A stretch of DNA of 64,000 nt from SIG78 sp045585955 (GCA_045585955.1 JAZMZK010000085.1:1-64000), one strand, 5' to 3'. Counted from the stretch's first letter, positions 18,046 through 26,904 are shown. Notes: a model not told the origin generated them from the sequence alone. A program made the numbers and translations.

Positions 18046-18074
18046 AATATACAGTATTTTATTTGGCTTTTCAA
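18046..18074 (-). promoter_or_regulatory. Promoter of the pseudopilin-glycosidase operon
   Basis: On the minus strand: TTGAAA, 17-nt spacer, TATATT, about 45 nt upstream of ATG 18000. Good consensus match and spacing, and it excludes the longer start at 18081. Confidence 0.6.
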
Positions 18075-18106
18075 GGGGCAAAAATCGTCATTTTTCAGCA
18101 AAAATA

Positions 18107-18140
18107 AATATTTTGTATTACCAAGGTGATACAAAATATT
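18107..18140. promoter_or_regulatory. Palindromic candidate operator
   Basis: Perfect 12-bp arms AATATTTTGTAT / ATACAAAATATT around a 10-nt centre TACCAAGGTG that is itself nearly symmetric (ACC-AA-GGT). It sits about 33 bp upstream of the -35 box of the pseudopilin operon, a position suited to an activator. The rest of the 18141-18301 gap up to the helicase stop holds no gene I can support. Confidence 0.55.
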
Positions 18141-18301
18141 GAGCCGTTGTATCTTGTTTCAGGTAAACTGAAACGGCACGATGGCTCCGGTGATGGAAGG
18201 TTTTTCAGTTTTCAGATAATTTTTGTACACAATAAAGTACCGCAGCATGGGAAAGCGGACTGCAAACCACTTTCCCGGCAGTCTGGTATTGTGAATTGCA
18301 G

Positions 18302-19843
18302 TCAGCGATGTCGGAATGAATTTCTGTTACTGCGGTTGTGCCGTGCTCCGGAGCGGCGGTTTTTGAGTGCAGCAGCATATTCTTCAGGAATCGTTACCAT
18401 CTCTTCGGTGGGTAAAGTTGATTTGAAAGTTTCGCCCACATATTTTTCAATATCCGGCATGTAGTAAGCTCCATATTCACAAATAAAGCTGACCGCTTTG
18501 CCCTGCTGACCGGCACGGCCGGTTCTGCCGATACGGTGCACATAATCTTCGGAACGCTCCGGCAGATCGTAGTTGACCACCAGCGATACATTGTCTACAT
18601 GGATACCCCGTGCTGCAACATCGGTAGCAATAACGATCTTGACTTTGCCGCTGCGGAAATCCTCCAATATCCGCATCCGTTTTTGCTGGGGGATATCGCC
18701 GGACATGAGCTCCACAGCAATATTGCACCTTTTCAGGGCTTCAAAAACATCAAGGTTTTTATCTTTGCGGTTGCCGAAAATTATCATGCGTTCAAAGGGT
18801 TCGTTTTTGATCAGATAAAGGAGCATGGCAAGTTTTTCGGAGCCCGCTACCGAATAGAAGGTTTGTTCGATAGTGGCACCTACCACCTGTTCCGGCTCGG
18901 TTTCCACCATGACCGGGTCTTGGAGGAAACTCTGGGCAAGACGCATGATTTCCGGCTCCAATGTTGCCGAGAAAAGCATGGTTTGGCGGATGCCTTTTTC
19001 CGGCAGCTGTGCCACGATCCGGCGTACATCAGGTATAAAGCCCATATCCAGCATCCGGTCAGCTTCGTCGATGACCAGAAGTTCCACTTTGCTTAAATCC
19101 AAAGCTCTGCTGCGGACATAATCAATGATACGCCCGGGGGTACCGGCAAGGATATCGATTTTCTGCTGCAAAGTTTTACGCTGTTTATCGTGATCCATGC
19201 CGCCAAAGACCACTACATTGGTGTAGTCGGCAAAAACATTGATCGCTTCGGCATCTTTGTGGATTTGTATAGCAAGTTCGCGGGTGGGGGCAAGCACCAG
19301 CACCCGGGGGGTGGCATCGGCTTGATCGGGCTGTGGATTGTTGGCGATGCGGGTAAATGCCGCCAGCAGGAATGCCGCTGTTTTGCCGGTGCCGGTTTGA
19401 GCTTTGCCGCCCAAGTCCCGCCCTGCAAGCAGTTCCGGCAGCGCCTGTTCCTGAATGGGGGTACAATACTCAAAGTTCATATTTTGTATACCGAACTGGA
19501 TAGCTTCCGGCAAAGGAAAATCCAAAAAGCGTTTTTTGCCCGCTGCTTCCGGGATCTCTTTCAATACGGCGGGCCGCTCCGGCTTGACTTTCTGGGCAGG
19601 GAAGGGGATCACTGCCTGAACATTTTTACTCTTTTCAGCAGGTTTCTTTTTATTTTTGCTGTGTTTGGAAACATTTCCGGTATCAGCAGTTTTCTCTAAC
19701 CGTTCCCGTGGATTGCTGTTTTTCCGGCGGGAGTTGTTGGCGGATTTTTTGCGTTCCGGACTATTTTTTTTGGCGTTTTCCGCCCGATCTTTGTTACCGG
19801 GTTTGGTCAGGAGTTCCCGGATGGTTTTAAGTAAGTTAAACAA
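18302..19843 (-). CDS. DEAD-box ATP-dependent RNA helicase (RhlE/RhlB-like)
   Basis: 513 residues. A Lys/Arg/Asn-rich N-terminal extension of about 110 residues (KKSANNSRRKNSNPRERL) precedes a full DEAD-box core: Q motif FEYCTPIQEQALPELL, motif I AQTGTGKT, Ia PTRELAIQ, II DEAD (VIDEADRMLDMGF), III SAT, IV-V region with ATDVAARGIHVDNV, VI HRIGRTGRAG. It unwinds RNA in degradation or ribosome assembly. The gene appears to start at TTG 19843: AGGAAAG lies about 10 nt upstream and the nearby ATG reads into a stop. It follows galU by 34 nt on the same strand. Confidence 0.92.
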   Translation of the reverse strand: MFNLLKTIRELLTKPGNKDRAENAKKNSPERKKSANNSRRKNSNPRERLEKTADTGNVSKHSKNKKKPAEKSKNVQAVIPFPAQKVKPERPAVLKEIPEAAGKKRFLDFPLPEAIQFGIQNMNFEYCTPIQEQALPELLAGRDLGGKAQTGTGKTAAFLLAAFTRIANNPQPDQADATPRVLVLAPTRELAIQIHKDAEAINVFADYTNVVVFGGMDHDKQRKTLQQKIDILAGTPGRIIDYVRSRALDLSKVELLVIDEADRMLDMGFIPDVRRIVAQLPEKGIRQTMLFSATLEPEIMRLAQSFLQDPVMVETEPEQVVGATIEQTFYSVAGSEKLAMLLYLIKNEPFERMIIFGNRKDKNLDVFEALKRCNIAVELMSGDIPQQKRMRILEDFRSGKVKIVIATDVAARGIHVDNVSLVVNYDLPERSEDYVHRIGRTGRAGQQGKAVSFICEYGAYYMPDIEKYVGETFKSTLPTEEMVTIPEEYAAALKNRRSGARHNRSNRNSFRHR

Positions 19844-19877
19844 TTTTCAACATCTTTCCTGTTTTTTGCCGCCGGAT

Positions 19878-20771
19878 TCACTTTTGCGGCAGTTCGTTTA
19901 AAAATTTGCGGAAGGCTTCTCCGTATACTTCACTTTGCAAGCCAAACTCAACAGTTGCCTTGAGAAATTCAAGTTTATTACCTATATCGTAGCGTTTGGC
20001 ATCGGCTATACAGCCCATAAGTCCATTGGCGGCACTCTGCATAAGCAAGGCATCGGTCAAATATATCTCTCCGGCGGCACCGTGGGCCGGGGATTTTTTC
20101 AGATATTCAAAAATCTCCGGCGTAAGCAGATACCTGCTGGCGATCGCCAGATCCGAAGGAGCTGCCTCCGGACGGGGTTTTTCCACCAGACCACTTATTT
20201 GCATAACACTATTGGCAACCATTTTGCCGGATACAACTCCATAATTGGAGATACGCTCCCGGGGGACCCGTTCCAAGCCGGTGACCGGCAAGCCGTATTG
20301 CTCATAGCACTTTATAAGCTGACCGATCGCCGGAATGGCGTTATTGCTTTTGACCACGGTATCGCCCAAAAGCACAGCAAATGGTTCACCGTTTGCAAAC
20401 TCTTCGGCAAGCATCAATGCTCCGCCCAGACCGTTGAGTACTTTCTGTTCCACAAAAGTAAGGCGGGCAAGGCTTTGGATTTTTTTCAGATCCGCAAGCA
20501 ATTCAGTTTTGCCGGTGGCAAGCAGACGGCTTTCCAACTCTGCATCCGGTAGAAAGTGGTTTTGCATAGCCTCTTTGCCGGAACTGGTGATTATAAGTAT
20601 ATCTGTAATGCCCGCAGCGGCGGCTTCTTCCACCACATACTGGATCACCGGTTTATCCACCAACGGTATCATCTCTTTGGGCACCGCCCGGGTAAAGGGC
20701 AGGAACCGGGTACCGAATCCGGCAGCCGGAATCACCGCTTTAGAGATTTTTTTGATTGATGAATAAACCAT
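19878..20771 (-). CDS. galU: UTP-glucose-1-phosphate uridylyltransferase
   Basis: 297 residues, usual GalU length. It makes UDP-glucose from UTP and glucose 1-phosphate, a precursor for LPS, capsule and other glycans. The nucleotide-binding motif is KAVIPAAGFGTRFLPFTRAVPKEM with the catalytic Lys region VDKPVIQYVVEEA. EKPRPEAAPSDLAIASRYLL is also characteristic. Start ATG 20771 with a weak ACAGG. It is transcribed divergently from argB across a 190-bp AT-rich gap and is followed by the helicase gene. Confidence 0.95.
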   Translation of the reverse strand: MVYSSIKKISKAVIPAAGFGTRFLPFTRAVPKEMIPLVDKPVIQYVVEEAAAAGITDILIITSSGKEAMQNHFLPDAELESRLLATGKTELLADLKKIQSLARLTFVEQKVLNGLGGALMLAEEFANGEPFAVLLGDTVVKSNNAIPAIGQLIKCYEQYGLPVTGLERVPRERISNYGVVSGKMVANSVMQISGLVEKPRPEAAPSDLAIASRYLLTPEIFEYLKKSPAHGAAGEIYLTDALLMQSAANGLMGCIADAKRYDIGNKLEFLKATVEFGLQSEVYGEAFRKFLNELPQK

Positions 20772-20870
20772 GTTTATACCTGTTAAGGTTAAGAAAAATC
20801 CTATTATATATATAAATTAACCCGAAAATGCTGTTTTTGCAAGCTAAAAGTGTTATAAAAGTGTGTTTTA

Positions 20871-20900
20871 GTATTTGCCGAATGGCATATTTGGACTATA
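20871..20900 (+). promoter_or_regulatory. Candidate promoter for the argB operon
   Basis: TTGCCG, 16-nt spacer, TATATT in the galU-argB divergent gap, about 60 nt before ATG 20962. The minus-strand promoter for galU in the same gap is unclear; a TATAAT lies near 20800 without a good -35 box. Confidence 0.35.
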
Positions 20901-20961
20901 TTATCAAAAGTATCAAAATTTTATCCGGTTGAAAAACCGTTAAGAAAGGATGTTTTGTCTT

Positions 20962-21858
20962 ATGAGAAGAATGGATGAATGGATCAAGAAAGCCGACACG
21001 CTTCTGGAAGCGTTGCCGTATATTCAAAAATTCCGCGGAGCATTGATCGTGGTCAAATTCGGCGGATCTTCCATGGAAGACCCTGAACTGGTGAAAAGCA
21101 CCATGCGGGATATTGTGCTTATGGAGTGCATCGGTTTCAAGCCGGTGGTGGTGCATGGCGGCGGCAAAGCGATCTCTGCTGAATTGAAAAAGCAGGATAT
21201 TCCGGTCAAATTCGTCAACGGCCTGCGCCATACTTGCGAACGCACCATCAAAGTTGTGGACGATGTTCTGCACAATCAGGTCAACGCCAATCTGGTCAAA
21301 CTTGCCAGAGGTTTCGGCGGACCCGCAGTATCCATTTCCGGCAAAAATATCCTGACAGCCGAAAAAGTAATGAGCAAAGACCCCAATACCGGCGTGGAGC
21401 AGGATGTGGGCTTTGTTGGCGGCATTACCAATGTGGATGTAGCTCCGGTACAGGCGGCACTGGCTGCCGGTCAGATCCCGGTGATAACCCCGCTCGGTAC
21501 CGGCAAAGACGGTCAGATTTACAATATCAACGCCGATGTTGCTGCTTGCCAGATAGCGGAAGCATTGCACGCCAGAAAGCTGGTGTTCTTGAGCGATGTA
21601 CCCGGTGTTATGCGGGATGCCGCTGACGAAAACACGGTCATTCCCACTATCCGCACCGATAAAATTCCGGAACTTATCCACGAAAAGATCCTTTCCGGCG
21701 GTATGCTGCCCAAGATCAACAGCTGCGTACACGCTCTGGAAGCGGGGATCAACAAAGTCCACATGATCGACGGTAGGGTCCGGCACACTTTGCTGCTGGA
21801 AATCTTTACCGATGAAGGTGTCGGCACCCAGATCGTCCGGCCCGATTCGGAGATGTGA
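20962..21858 (+). CDS. argB: Acetylglutamate kinase
   Basis: 298 residues. It phosphorylates N-acetyl-L-glutamate with ATP, the second step of arginine synthesis. The phosphate-binding Lys motif is VVKFGGSSM near residue 34, the substrate glycine loop is VVVHGGGKAISAEL, and NINADVAACQIAEAL and GGMLPKINSCVHAL mark the ATP site. The N-terminal helix (MRRMDEWIKKADTLLEALPY) is of the kind found in hexameric, arginine-inhibited NAGK, which suggests feedback control. ATG 20962 is preferred to ATG 20950, which lies directly on the AAGAAAGGA site. First gene of a six-gene run. Confidence 0.96.
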   Translation: MRRMDEWIKKADTLLEALPYIQKFRGALIVVKFGGSSMEDPELVKSTMRDIVLMECIGFKPVVVHGGGKAISAELKKQDIPVKFVNGLRHTCERTIKVVDDVLHNQVNANLVKLARGFGGPAVSISGKNILTAEKVMSKDPNTGVEQDVGFVGGITNVDVAPVQAALAAGQIPVITPLGTGKDGQIYNINADVAACQIAEALHARKLVFLSDVPGVMRDAADENTVIPTIRTDKIPELIHEKILSGGMLPKINSCVHALEAGINKVHMIDGRVRHTLLLEIFTDEGVGTQIVRPDSEM

Positions 21859-21879
21859 TCGTTTTTTCAGAGTGCGGCT

Positions 21880-22452
21880 ATGAGTAAAAATATCGTATTT
21901 CTGGGGATCAAGCATTGCGGCAAAAGCACCCACGGCAAACTGTTGGCGGAACGCTTGGACCGCCGTTTTCTGGATACCGATGATATGCTGTCAACGGCTT
22001 ATCAGAAAGAGTTCGGTTGTCCGGCAGCTGAAGCTGCCCCCCGGGAAATAATGAAAAAGCACGGCGAAGAATTTTTCCGCAAGTTTGAAGCTCAAGTCAT
22101 CCGGGATTATCTGGCTGAAAATAAGGATAATGGCGATATATTGGCTTTAGGCGGCGGAGTACCCTGCAATGATTTTTTGAGTACAGATGAACTCAAAAGT
22201 TTGGGCGTGATGCTCCATTTGGCGATTTCAGCAGATACTGCATTTAAAAGGATCGCCGCAGGTGGCATACCGCCATTTCTGCAAGGCGATGACCCTTATG
22301 CAAAATTTCTGGCAATGTACGATAAACGCTTACCCCGCTACAACGAAATAGCCGATATAGTTATAGATCTGCCGGAAGAACCGGTAAAAAGCAAAGTTGC
22401 TGAATTGATTTATAACACCTTGAAAGAAAAGAAGTTTTTGGAGAATATATGA
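21880..22452 (+). CDS. aroK: Shikimate kinase, divergent
   Basis: 190 residues. It would phosphorylate shikimate to shikimate 3-phosphate. The P-loop is GIKHCGKST, the substrate Asp motif LDTDDM, the shikimate-binding Arg lies in FFRKFEAQVIRD, and LALGGGVPC is the second glycine loop. RLPRYNEIADIVID matches the conserved C-terminal Arg region. The LID sequence GGIPPFLQGDDP lacks the usual Arg of GRPLL, which normally contacts ATP phosphates. Its stop overlaps aroC by 4 nt, and the pathway context strongly supports the call. Confidence 0.88.
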   Translation: MSKNIVFLGIKHCGKSTHGKLLAERLDRRFLDTDDMLSTAYQKEFGCPAAEAAPREIMKKHGEEFFRKFEAQVIRDYLAENKDNGDILALGGGVPCNDFLSTDELKSLGVMLHLAISADTAFKRIAAGGIPPFLQGDDPYAKFLAMYDKRLPRYNEIADIVIDLPEEPVKSKVAELIYNTLKEKKFLENI

Positions 22453-23504
22453 GCGGCAACAGTTTTGGCGAAATTTTCAGGATCACCACCTTCGGTGAAT
22501 CCCACGGCCCCGCATTGGGCGTGATCATTGACGGGGTTCCGGCGGGCTTGAAGATCTCCGCAGAAGATATACAAAAAGAGCTTGACCGCCGCAAGCCCGG
22601 TCAGTCCATACTGACCACTCAACGCAGCGAAGCCGATGCTGTGGAGATCCTTTCCGGCGTATTTGAAGGCGTTTCTACCGGCACAGCTCTGGCAATGATG
22701 ATCCGCAATACCGATCAGCGGAGCCGCGATTACGGTAATTTAAGCGAAATCTTCCGCCCCGGTCACGCTGATTACAGCTACTTTGCCAAATATGGCATCC
22801 GGGACTACCGGGGTGGCGGGCGTTCTTCGGGCAGGGAAACTGCCGCCCGGGTCGCTGCCGGAGCGGTGGCAAAACTGCTTTTGAACGAATTGGGCGTAAA
22901 AATCAAAGCCTGCACCCGCTCGGTGGGTAAGATCTATGCCGAAAAGTTTGATTGGAGCTTTGTGGAAAAAAATCCGGTGCGTACCGGTGACCCCGATAAA
23001 GCCGAAGCTATGGCAGAAGCCATCAACAATGCCCGCATGAACCTTGACAGCATTGGCGGCACCATTGAGTGCGCAGTGGAAAATGTTCCCGCCGGTTGGG
23101 GCGAAGCGGTTTTTGATAAACTCGATGCCGTTTTGGCTCACGCCATGCTTTCGCTGGGAGCGGTCAAAGGTATAGAGTTTGGCGACGGTTTTGCTGCCGC
23201 CGAAAGTCTGGCAAGCTCAAATAATGACAGCCCGACTGCCGATGGCTGGGCAAGCAATCACGCCGGAGGAGTGCTGGGGGGTATGAGCAATGGAGCAAAG
23301 ATAGTTTTCCGCATTGCTGTAAAGCCCACACCTTCCATCGCACAAAAACAGCAGACTATGGATAGATCCGGCAACGCTGTGGAGTGCGAGATCCACGGCC
23401 GCCACGATCCCTGCTTGTGCCCCCGGATGGTGCCGGTGGTGGAAGCTATGACCGCCATAGTTTTGGCTGATATGATGTTGAGAAATAAATCTGCAAGGAT
23501 TTGA
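22449..23504 (+). CDS. aroC: Chorismate synthase
   Basis: 351 residues, usual length. It converts EPSP to chorismate with reduced FMN, the last step of the shikimate pathway. The N-terminus MSGNSFGEIFRITTFGESHG and the motif YRGGGRSSGRETAARVAAGA are diagnostic, as is DGWASNHAGGVLGGMSNG. ATG 22449 sits in an ATGA overlap with the aroK stop, so translation is likely coupled. The frame is intact and carries no unusual insert. Confidence 0.97.
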   Translation: MSGNSFGEIFRITTFGESHGPALGVIIDGVPAGLKISAEDIQKELDRRKPGQSILTTQRSEADAVEILSGVFEGVSTGTALAMMIRNTDQRSRDYGNLSEIFRPGHADYSYFAKYGIRDYRGGGRSSGRETAARVAAGAVAKLLLNELGVKIKACTRSVGKIYAEKFDWSFVEKNPVRTGDPDKAEAMAEAINNARMNLDSIGGTIECAVENVPAGWGEAVFDKLDAVLAHAMLSLGAVKGIEFGDGFAAAESLASSNNDSPTADGWASNHAGGVLGGMSNGAKIVFRIAVKPTPSIAQKQQTMDRSGNAVECEIHGRHDPCLCPRMVPVVEAMTAIVLADMMLRNKSARI

Positions 23505-23524
23505 TTATAAAAGGAGAAAAAGTT

Positions 23525-24340
23525 ATGAATTGCATGGAAAAATTTGCCAATATCTGGCGTAAAAATGACTCAATGGTCTGCGTGGGGCTTGACCCTGACT
23601 TGGGCAAACTCCCGGAATGTGTCAAAGGTACCGAATACCCGATTTTTGAATTCAACAAAGCTATCATCGACGCTACTGCCCCTTATGTTTGTGCCTACAA
23701 ACCCCAGGCAGCCTACTATGCCGGACAGGATTGCGACGACGAATTGGCTATGACCATTGATTATATTCTGAAAAACTACCCGGAAATCCCGGTTATTCTG
23801 GATGTGAAGCGTGGCGATATCGGCTCCACCGCCGAACAGTACGCCAAAGAAGCCTTCGACCGCTATCACGCTGACGCTGTAACGGTGAATCCCTACATGG
23901 GCAGCGATGCCATCAACCCTTTTCTCAAGTATGCTGATAAAGGCGTGGTGGTGCTCTGCCGTACCTCCAATCCCGGCAGCAAAGAATTGCAGGAACTGGT
24001 TACCACCGAAGGCAAAAAACTTTACGAACATGTAGCCTTGCTTGCCCGTGATGCCTGGAACAAGGATGGCAATGTTATGATGGTCTTGGGTGCCACATTC
24101 CCCGAAGAACTTAAAGCGGTGCGTGAACTCTGCCCCGATATGCCGTTTTTGGTTCCGGGCGTTGGAGCCCAGGGCGGCGATGTGGAAAAGGTGGTTTCTT
24201 ACGGCCGCCGTGCCGATGGCTACGGGCTTATCGTCAACAGCTCCCGTGGTATCATCTACGCCAGCAAGGGCGACGACTTTGCCGCCGCCGCCGGTGAAGC
24301 AGCAAAACTTTTGCGTGACCAGATGCGCGCTGTAAAATAA
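23525..24340 (+). CDS. pyrF: Orotidine 5'-phosphate decarboxylase (type 2)
   Basis: 271 residues, the longer type of OMP decarboxylase. It makes UMP, the last de novo pyrimidine step. VCVGLDPDLGKLPE opens the barrel; the catalytic Asp-Lys network is at ILDVKRGDIGSTAEQYA (D93, K95, D98). VPGVGAQGGD and NSSRGIIYAS form the phosphate site. The frame extends back to 23501, but AAAAGGAG at 23510-23517 sets ATG 23525. It lies 20 nt after aroC and 11 nt before cutC. Two other pyrimidine genes, pyrK and pyrD, lie about 12 kb downstream. Confidence 0.95.
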   Translation: MNCMEKFANIWRKNDSMVCVGLDPDLGKLPECVKGTEYPIFEFNKAIIDATAPYVCAYKPQAAYYAGQDCDDELAMTIDYILKNYPEIPVILDVKRGDIGSTAEQYAKEAFDRYHADAVTVNPYMGSDAINPFLKYADKGVVVLCRTSNPGSKELQELVTTEGKKLYEHVALLARDAWNKDGNVMMVLGATFPEELKAVRELCPDMPFLVPGVGAQGGDVEKVVSYGRRADGYGLIVNSSRGIIYASKGDDFAAAAGEAAKLLRDQMRAVK

Positions 24341-24351
24341 GGAATACTTAT

Positions 24352-25131
24352 ATGGCTAAATATCAGTTGGAAGTTGGTGCCCGTACCGTTGAAGATGCCA
24401 TGAGTGCATGGCGGGGCGGAGCTGACCGGGTGGAGTTGTATGTAAGCCCGACCGAAGGAGCTTTGACTCCCAGTGCCGGTTTGGTCTATTCGGCAGTGGC
24501 GGCAAAAAAAGCCGCGGGCAGCAACTTGGGGTTGTACTGCATGCTGCGTCCCCGCTCCGGCGATTTTCTTTACAGTGATGCGGATTTTGATACTCTGCTG
24601 CGGGATGCGGAAATATTGTACGAAGCCGGTGCCGATGGCTACATGGCTGGTATCATCACCGCCGACGGTCAGCTGGATATCAAACGCATGAAGGAAGTTT
24701 TGAAGCGGGTCCCCGGCAAGCCCTTTACTCTGCACCGGGCTTTTGAAAGCACCCGTGACCAGTTCCGCACGCTGGAAGAGTGTGTTGATCTGGGGATCGA
24801 CTACATCCTTACCGGCGGTCTTATCCCCGGCGGCGGTCTGGATACTGCCCGTCTTGCCAAACTCATTGAAAAAGCCGATAACCGCATCAAGATCGTAGTC
24901 GCGCTGGGTTCCGGCTTTACCGTGGATCTGCTGGAACCCATCATCAAGCAGTCCGGTGCTACTGAATACCACATCGTCAACGGCTACCGTCAGCGTTTGA
25001 GCAATATGAAGTTTGTGCCCGGCGGCGAAGCATTGGACGACGATCACCTGAAGAAAAAACTGGGCAAGATCGACTATCTGGAAGAAAGTGCAGTCCGTGA
25101 ACTGCGTGACATTTTCAACAAATACGAATAA
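24352..25131 (+). CDS. cutC: CutC family protein
   Basis: 259 residues with a TIM-barrel of the CutC family: LEVGARTVEDAMSAWRGGADRVELY at the N-terminus, MLRPRSGDFLYSDADFD, FTLHRAFESTRD, and ILTGGLIPGGGLDTARL. CutC was linked to copper tolerance in E. coli, but a direct role in copper handling is doubtful and the family looks enzymatic. Cytoplasmic, no signal peptide. It lies 11 nt after pyrF and 9 nt before the AAC(3)-like gene, with codon use like its neighbours. Confidence 0.92.
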   Translation: MAKYQLEVGARTVEDAMSAWRGGADRVELYVSPTEGALTPSAGLVYSAVAAKKAAGSNLGLYCMLRPRSGDFLYSDADFDTLLRDAEILYEAGADGYMAGIITADGQLDIKRMKEVLKRVPGKPFTLHRAFESTRDQFRTLEECVDLGIDYILTGGLIPGGGLDTARLAKLIEKADNRIKIVVALGSGFTVDLLEPIIKQSGATEYHIVNGYRQRLSNMKFVPGGEALDDDHLKKKLGKIDYLEESAVRELRDIFNKYE

Positions 25132-25140
25132 GGATAAAAA

Positions 25141-25911
25141 ATGACTGATAAAGCAACTCTGGTAAAACAGTTTCAGGCTCTGGGCATCAAGCCGGGAATG
25201 ACTCTTCTGGTACACAGCTCGCTCCGTCGGGTAGGCAAAGTCGAAGGCGGTGCCGATACCATTATTGACGCACTTTTGGAAGTGCTGGGCGAAAACGGTA
25301 CCCTTTTGATGTCGGGCGTGTCGGGCAATGTAAATCCCGATCAGCCGGTCTATCATGTTAAATACACCCCCGCAACAGTGGGTACTCTGGTTAATGTATT
25401 TATGAAGCGTGATAATGTGGTGCGCAGCTTGCACCCGGTGCACTCTGTTGCCGGTTGCGGCCCCCGTGCCAAATACATCACCGACGGTCATCTGGAAGCC
25501 AACACCCCGTGGTCGCCCGACAGCCCCTACGGCAAATTGATGCGTGAAGAAAACGGTTTTATCCTTTTCCTGGGTACCAACTTTACCTGCAACACCTGTA
25601 TCCATGCTTTGGAGATCGAAGCCAGAGTGCCGGGTCTGCACACCAAAGATACCAGTAAACTCTATATCTTTGACTACAACAACGATCTGCATGTGATCGA
25701 CCACCACTGGCACTCCCGCAAAAAGGACTACTATGTGGATATGGAACATGTGGTAGCCGCCGCCGGCGGTCTGGTCTACGGCGAAGTCGGTACCGGCATG
25801 GCAAGATTGTGCGATGCAAAAATATTGCGGAAGACGGTGCTGCCCATCTTGCAGACCACGCCCGAAAAAGTGATCAAGCGTCTGACCGACAACGATTACA
25901 TCTGGGAATAA
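25141..25911 (+). CDS. AAC(3)/YokD family N-acetyltransferase
   Basis: 256 residues. Family features: LVHSSLRRVGKVEGGADTII near residue 22, VVRSLHPVHSVAGCGPRAKY with the conserved His, TPWSPDSPYGKL, and NGFILFLGTNFTCNTCIHALE. The family includes aminoglycoside 3-N-acetyltransferases and many chromosomal members, such as YokD, whose natural substrates are unknown. The gene is in a housekeeping operon directly after cutC and has no sign of transfer, so I would not call it a resistance gene. It is followed by a strong terminator. Confidence 0.88.
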   Translation: MTDKATLVKQFQALGIKPGMTLLVHSSLRRVGKVEGGADTIIDALLEVLGENGTLLMSGVSGNVNPDQPVYHVKYTPATVGTLVNVFMKRDNVVRSLHPVHSVAGCGPRAKYITDGHLEANTPWSPDSPYGKLMREENGFILFLGTNFTCNTCIHALEIEARVPGLHTKDTSKLYIFDYNNDLHVIDHHWHSRKKDYYVDMEHVVAAAGGLVYGEVGTGMARLCDAKILRKTVLPILQTTPEKVIKRLTDNDYIWE

Positions 25912-25929
25912 CAATCAAGTTATGCAAGC

Positions 25930-25972
25930 AAAACGGAACTGTCGCCAAGAAAAAGCAGTTCCGTTTTTTTAA
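25930..25972 (+). terminator. Rho-independent terminator of the argB-AAC(3) operon
   Basis: Perfect 12-bp stem AAAACGGAACTG / CAGTTCCGTTTT (25930-25941 and 25956-25967) with a following T-run, 18 nt after the AAC(3)-like stop. Confidence 0.92.
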
Positions 25973-25988
25973 TATCGGACTTTGGTTT

Positions 25989-26687
25989 ATGAACAGGCAA
26001 AAATTTTCGGATGAAATATTAAGATTATTACCCATACTGCTTTATGCTGTTGCACTGCTGGGGTTTCTGCTGCTGATTGGTATTGAATTTGTTCTGGAAA
26101 TATTGGGGAACCGGTTATGGATCAACAATTTTAACCGGTTTGATGAAAGTATTGGGACATGGTTGGGCTATTTAGCTTTGTTCTCATTTGGCTTGTCGTG
26201 GGTATGGTGCTTGGTGATTTATCTTTTTCCGGTGAAAAAGCACTGGGAAATCCGTTGGGTTTGGTCGTTGGCTTATTTTCTTTTTCCTGCATTAGGAATA
26301 TTTATAATACTCTCGCTGCCGCTTTCCGGCAAACAGAAAGAAGTTACCAAAAAGTTTCAATGTTTGTCCAATACCAAGCAATTAGCCATAGCTATTCAGC
26401 TTTACGCAATAGATAACAAAGATTATTTTCCGGAAAAGTTGGATGCTTTGGTACCGGATCATGTGCCGGAAAAAGAACAAAAAAAGTTGTTCCGCTGCCC
26501 GGCAGAAAAAGATCCTGAAGTATTGAAGAGCTATGATTATTTCGGGAAGGGCAGGAAAATCACCGATCCGGTTTTTGTTATATTGCAGGAAAAATCAGGA
26601 AATCATCCGGATGGATTTTTTCATCAAATCAAATCCGATGGCGAAGTCAGTTATAAAAAGTTTGGGGCGGAAAATAATAATCTGTAA
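25989..26687 (+). CDS. Membrane protein with three helices and a pseudopilin-like C-terminal domain
   Basis: 232 residues from ATG 25989. Three hydrophobic segments lie at about 14-36, 59-80 and 90-112 (LPILLYAVALLGFLLLIGI, LGYLALFSFGLSWVWCLVIY, VWSLAYFLFPALGIFIILSL). The soluble tail reads CLSNTKQLAIAIQLYAIDNKDYFPEKLDAL and later FRCPAEKDPEV. This pattern (C-x-x-N-x-K-Q-L...Y..DN..YFP...CP) is the globular part of Lentisphaerota pseudopilins, but no prepilin leader is present. Unnamed family. The frame is open back to 25809, but that part overlaps the previous gene and the terminator. Confidence 0.65.
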   Translation: MNRQKFSDEILRLLPILLYAVALLGFLLLIGIEFVLEILGNRLWINNFNRFDESIGTWLGYLALFSFGLSWVWCLVIYLFPVKKHWEIRWVWSLAYFLFPALGIFIILSLPLSGKQKEVTKKFQCLSNTKQLAIAIQLYAIDNKDYFPEKLDALVPDHVPEKEQKKLFRCPAEKDPEVLKSYDYFGKGRKITDPVFVILQEKSGNHPDGFFHQIKSDGEVSYKKFGAENNNL

Positions 26688-26904
26688 GCTGGAGGTATTT
26701 TCAAAACTCCTCAAAAGTCGTCAAAGGCTCAACCTGCGCCCAGTACAAGGAGTGTTTTCGGCGGTTACCTTTCCATTGTCGCATAAAGCTGTGGTGGACA
26801 AGTCAGGCAGCCTCCTCAAACTACCTTATTCTGTGCTGTGGTTTTGCTCTTTGCCTTTGTTTTGAATGACTTTTGAATTTACCAGATGTAAAACAAGTTT
26901 TTTT

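Noticed and set aside
25141..25911. Antibiotic resistance gene
   Set aside because: AAC(3) family membership alone does not show aminoglycoside resistance. The gene sits in a housekeeping operon with no mobile element.
24256..25914. 552-residue minus-strand open frame
   Set aside because: Antisense to cutC and the AAC(3)-like gene, both clear family members.
26533..26865. 110-residue plus-strand frame across the gap before the EEP pseudogene
   Set aside because: Starts inside the membrane protein gene, lacks a ribosome site and has no protein-like composition.
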